Positions 60,852 to 64,000 of a stretch of DNA of 64,000 nt are shown piece after piece. Made by a program: the position numbers and the translations under genes. This stretch comes from Cheilinus undulatus (taxonomy: Eukaryota; Chordata; Actinopteri; Labriformes; Labridae). The stretch lies in the NCBI RefSeq assembly GCF_018320785.1, contig NC_054866.1:14555885-14619884 (forward strand), in the 5' to 3' direction. Position 1 is the stretch's first letter, and each line of letters begins with the position of its first letter. Under the pieces are notes generated by a model. It searched no databases. It had not been told where the DNA came from and saw nothing but the letters and a program-made list of their open reading frames with translations.

Positions 60852-62420
60852 CAATACCAAGTCCAAAAAAGTTGGGACACTGTGTAAAATGTACATTAAC
60901 AGAATGCAATGATTTTCAAATCTCAGAAACCCATAGTTTGTTCACAATAGAACATAAAAAACGTATCAGATGTTGAAACTGAGACCTTTTACCACTTCAT
61001 GGAAAATACAATCTCATTTTGAATTTTAAGGCAGCAACACATCTCAAAAAGTAGGGACAGGTCCATGTTTACTGTCATGTAGCACCCCCTCTACTTTTAA
61101 CAACAGCCTGGAAACGTCTGCAAAGTGAGGAGACCAGTTGCTGGATTTTGGGGGGAAGAATGTTGTTCCGTTCTTCTCTGGTATAGAATTATAGCTTCTC
61201 AACACTCCTGGGTCTTCTTTGCTGGATTTTTCATTTTATGATGTTCTAAATGTTTTCTATTGATGAAAGGTCTGGACTGCAGGTGGGCAAGTTCAGCACC
61301 TGGACTCTTCTACTGTGAAGCCATGCTGTTGTGAAGGAAGCGGTATGTGGGTAAGTATTCTTTGAAGCTGAAATATGCGAGGCCTTCCTTGAAAGAGATG
61401 ATGTCTGGATGAGAGCATATATAGTCCTAAAACCTCTGTCTAAGAATTGATCGTGCCTTTCCAGATGTGTAAGCTGCCAATGCCATAGGCACTAACACAA
61501 CCCCACACCATCAGAGATGCACGCTGTTGGACAATGTGCTTATAACAAGCTGGATGGTCCCTCTCCTCATTTGTCTGCATGACACTGCACCCATAGTTTC
61601 CAAAATAACTTAAATTTGGATCAGTTTGACCACACAACAATTTTCCATTTTGCCTCAGTCCATTTTTAATGAGCTTTTGCCCCAAGTAGTTGGTGGCATT
61701 TCTGGATTTTATTCACATATGGCCTCTTTTTTTGCATGATGCAGCTTAAACTTGCATTTGTGGATGTCATAGCAAACTGTGTTGTCAGACAATGATTTCT
61801 TGAAGTGTTACTGGGCCCATGCAGTAATTTACAGTACAGAATCATGTTTGTTTTTAATGCAGTTCCACCTAAAGGCCTGAAGGCCACCAGGATCTAATAC
61901 TGACCTTTGGCCTTGTTAGGAACTGACAGAAATTTCTCCAGATTCTCTGAATCATTTGCTGATATTATTTACAGTAGATGGTGGGTGATTCGAAGTCTTT
62001 GCAATTTTGTGTTTTTCTGAAATTGTTTCACATGTTTGAGTTTTTTTTTTTTCAGATTGTTAACTTACTTTTGACAGAATCTCTAAGATGCTCTTTTTAT
62101 ACCCAGTCATGCTTCTGACCTGTTGCCAATTAACCATATTAGTTATAAAAAGGCTCCTCCAGCTGTTTTTCATTAGAAGCACTTACTTTAGCAGGCTTTT
62201 GTTACCTTATCCCTACTTTTCTGAGATGTGTTGCAGCCATCAAATTCAAAATGAGCTAATATTTTCATGAAATTGTAAAATGTCTCAGTTTCAACATCTG
62301 ATATGTTGTTTATGTTCTTTTGTAATTAAAAAATGGGTTTATGAGATTTGAAAACCATTGCATTCAGTTTTTTTTATATAGATTTTAGACAGTTCCCCAA
62401 CTTCTTTGGAACAGAGTTTG
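60852..62420 (-). mobile_element. Tc1-like DNA transposon, nearly full length but inactivated
   Basis: The element is 1569 bp, flanked by TA on both sides, with inverted ends (CAATACCAAGTCCAAAAAAG left; CTTCTTTGGAACAGAGTTTG right) and longer subterminal inverted repeats. The minus strand carries transposase remnants: LRQNGKLLCGQ, NEERDHPACYKHIVQQ and ASLMVWGCVSAYGIGSLHIW, the Tc1 block around the second catalytic Asp region. Frameshifts and stops break the frame, so no functional enzyme is made. It is related to the element at 19985-21395. Confidence 0.88.
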
Positions 62421-63689
62421 TAGATTTGATCCCATTTTTTTCCAAGGCACACAGTCACAAACCACTTTTGGGTCTCCACCTACCTCTTGAGGCATACTTA
62501 AAAACATCTGATATAAACTAATGTCACCCTGTTGATGTCATGGCTGCTTCTTCTTGGTGGATTTGCACACCAACTTCACATATAACCTAACGATAGTAAT
62601 GTGAAAGGAGACCAACAGGGAAGAGGGATGAGTAAGCAATCATGACAAATATAAATACTATTTTAATCATAATGAAGACCACCTCTTCACTTGTGTTCAC
62701 ATTGTTTAAATGAACCAGACTTTGTGGTCAAGTGTACTTGGAACCAGGCCGAGGTCCCTTATGTGAAACCACCCTAATTAAACCAATGTACTCTATGCAA
62801 TGGATGGCCAGGTTCAAACAGTACAAAAAGGTCATCTGGAGATGCTTCAGCTTCTTAAAGAGTATGAGGTAATTAACTTTAATAACTGGACAACCGGTTT
62901 GAGGAATTTTAACAAATTAGTTGGTGTGAATTGTCGTTAGTTTAGTCGATAGTTTCCAATCAAACATTCTGACCAGTGATTTTTAAAAGTGATCCTCTAC
63001 TGTGATGCATCACAAAGATAGAGGCATGAGAAGAGAACAGAAATCATGTAAATAGTAAGAAATAAAAGAGGAAAGATAAAACAGGGAGGTGAACAGAGGA
63101 GGCACAGAGGAAAATCGCTCAGTCACGGTGGCACTAGCCAGGAGCAAAACCTTACTGTGCAAATTAACCTTGAGAGTCTGCATTGCAGGGAGCAAGCGAG
63201 GAATGGAGGGAGAGGAGGCGAGAGGGACGGGGTGAGAAAGACAGAGAAAAGAGGAGATAAAGAGGCAGAGGGCAGAGAGGAAATCTAACAGAAGGAATAG
63301 TGTGAGTAGGAGGTGGAAGGAGTGAGAGATTGGAAAGTAAAAGTTAGAGAAGACAGATGAGCTGGACTGTTAAAAGAACAAACCATTAGTATCTGCAGAG
63401 TCAAACACTATTTACTACTCGGAATTAAGACGTCTGACTGCAGTCCCTTGAGCTTAAACTCCATCTAAATGAGTGAAATGCTTACCGTGACTCTACCCAC
63501 ATTAGGTCCTGTGAACTCATGTTGCTTCATTGACTACTTCTTCTGTCTTGTTAAAGAATATCTCTCTTAACATGTTGTTTTAGGTGTTTCAAGTCAACTT
63601 TTCTTGACTTAGCTACTATAATGAAGCAGGAGAAACACTACAACATATGCAGTTATCATCAGAAAATGTGATACTCGCATTGCAACTTT

Positions 63690-64000
63690 TTTGAGACATT
63701 CTTGAGACTTTTAGGAAATATATGAGAAACTCAGAGACTGACTCCACCTCTCTCAGAAAATTGATGTGGCTTGATGGATGTGTCCAAGGGGGAGGGTCAA
63801 CCAAACCTGGGGGTGGGGCTATCTCCCCACATGACATCATGAGGGAAAAAACTGAGACAGTTTGTTTCAGCACACATTTTCTGAAAGGAGGAGAAAGAGA
63901 GGGGTAAAGAATTGATTTTTCTGATTCTTGGGGTGATTGTGGACAAGCTAGGGGCACATATTTTTGCTAGAAAAGCCTGAAAACATGTATTTTGTATGAT
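63690..64000. mobile_element. piggyBac-like MITE, second copy, cut by window end
   Basis: Shares with 29852-30384 the blocks CTCCCCACATGACATCATGA, TTTCAGCACACATTTTCTGA and TAGAAAAGCCT. The left end is eroded and the right TTAA lies beyond the window. Confidence 0.7.

Larger units (their letters stand above)
55567..64000 (-). other. fam131a: fam131a intron (partial)
   Basis: Everything beyond the penultimate exon. I looked for the upstream FAM131 exon (ending EARFAAG, with IEWKGW) and did not find it, so the intron is at least 8.4 kb. It holds a family A MITE, a GCTA-rich stretch, a hAT-like fragment at about 59010-59095 (CAACCTGGGGTCCAGG with two G runs), a Tc1-like element and a TTAA-type MITE. 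The sections 57760-59000, 59100-60850 and 62425-63690 show no bounded feature. Confidence 0.65.

Noticed and set aside
61440..61887. Active transposase gene
   Set aside because: Recognisable Tc1 blocks are present but split between frames with stops, so no intact enzyme is encoded.
63616..63957. 113-codon minus-strand frame with Pro-rich sequence
   Set aside because: Falls largely in the second copy of the TTAA-type MITE and is not conserved in the first copy.

Overview
This window is vertebrate nuclear DNA, almost certainly from a teleost fish. The coding part is small, split by introns and limited to parts of three recognisable genes. The rest is AT-rich non-coding DNA full of fish-type repeats: Tc1-like transposons, hAT-type and TTAA-flanked MITEs, tRNA-derived SINEs, and RTE and L2-like LINE tails. 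A spiny-rayed (percomorph) fish is plausible, but the sequence alone does not fix the species. I see no bacterial, phage or CRISPR features.

Layout: (1) 1-6563 is intron, then the last coding exon of the chloride channel clcn2 (+, 6564-6758) and its 3' UTR. (2) 7.7-26.5 kb is intergenic and repeat-rich, including a degenerate minisatellite (17.04-17.75 kb), a Tc1-like element (20.0-21.4 kb) and a deeply nested insertion (23.8-26.0 kb). (3) 26594-35763 is a complete three-exon small heat shock protein gene of the HSPB7 type on the minus strand, with a TATA box and a consensus CArG box upstream. (4) 36-46 kb is repeat-rich intergenic DNA, followed by a repeat-poor stretch (46-51.2 kb) that may hold regulatory DNA and the 3' UTR of fam131a. 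(5) 51263-55566 holds the last two coding exons of fam131a (minus). The rest of the window to 64000 is its upstream intron, and its 5' exons lie beyond the window.

The gene order is informative. From memory of the human genome, CLCN2 and FAM131A lie tail to tail at 3q27, while HSPB7 lies beside CLCNKA/CLCNKB and FAM131C at 1p36. Here an HSPB7-like gene sits between clcn2 and fam131a. The simplest reading is that an ancestral CLCN-HSPB7-FAM131 block was duplicated in early vertebrate genome duplication and that this fish keeps the HSPB7 copy which I believe the mammalian 3q27-type locus has lost. It may correspond to the fish gene called hspb12, but I could not check that. The three genes are not known to act in one pathway. 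I found no convincing new multi-gene system; the most notable items are the sHSP paralogue with its muscle-type promoter signature and the layered transposon insertions.
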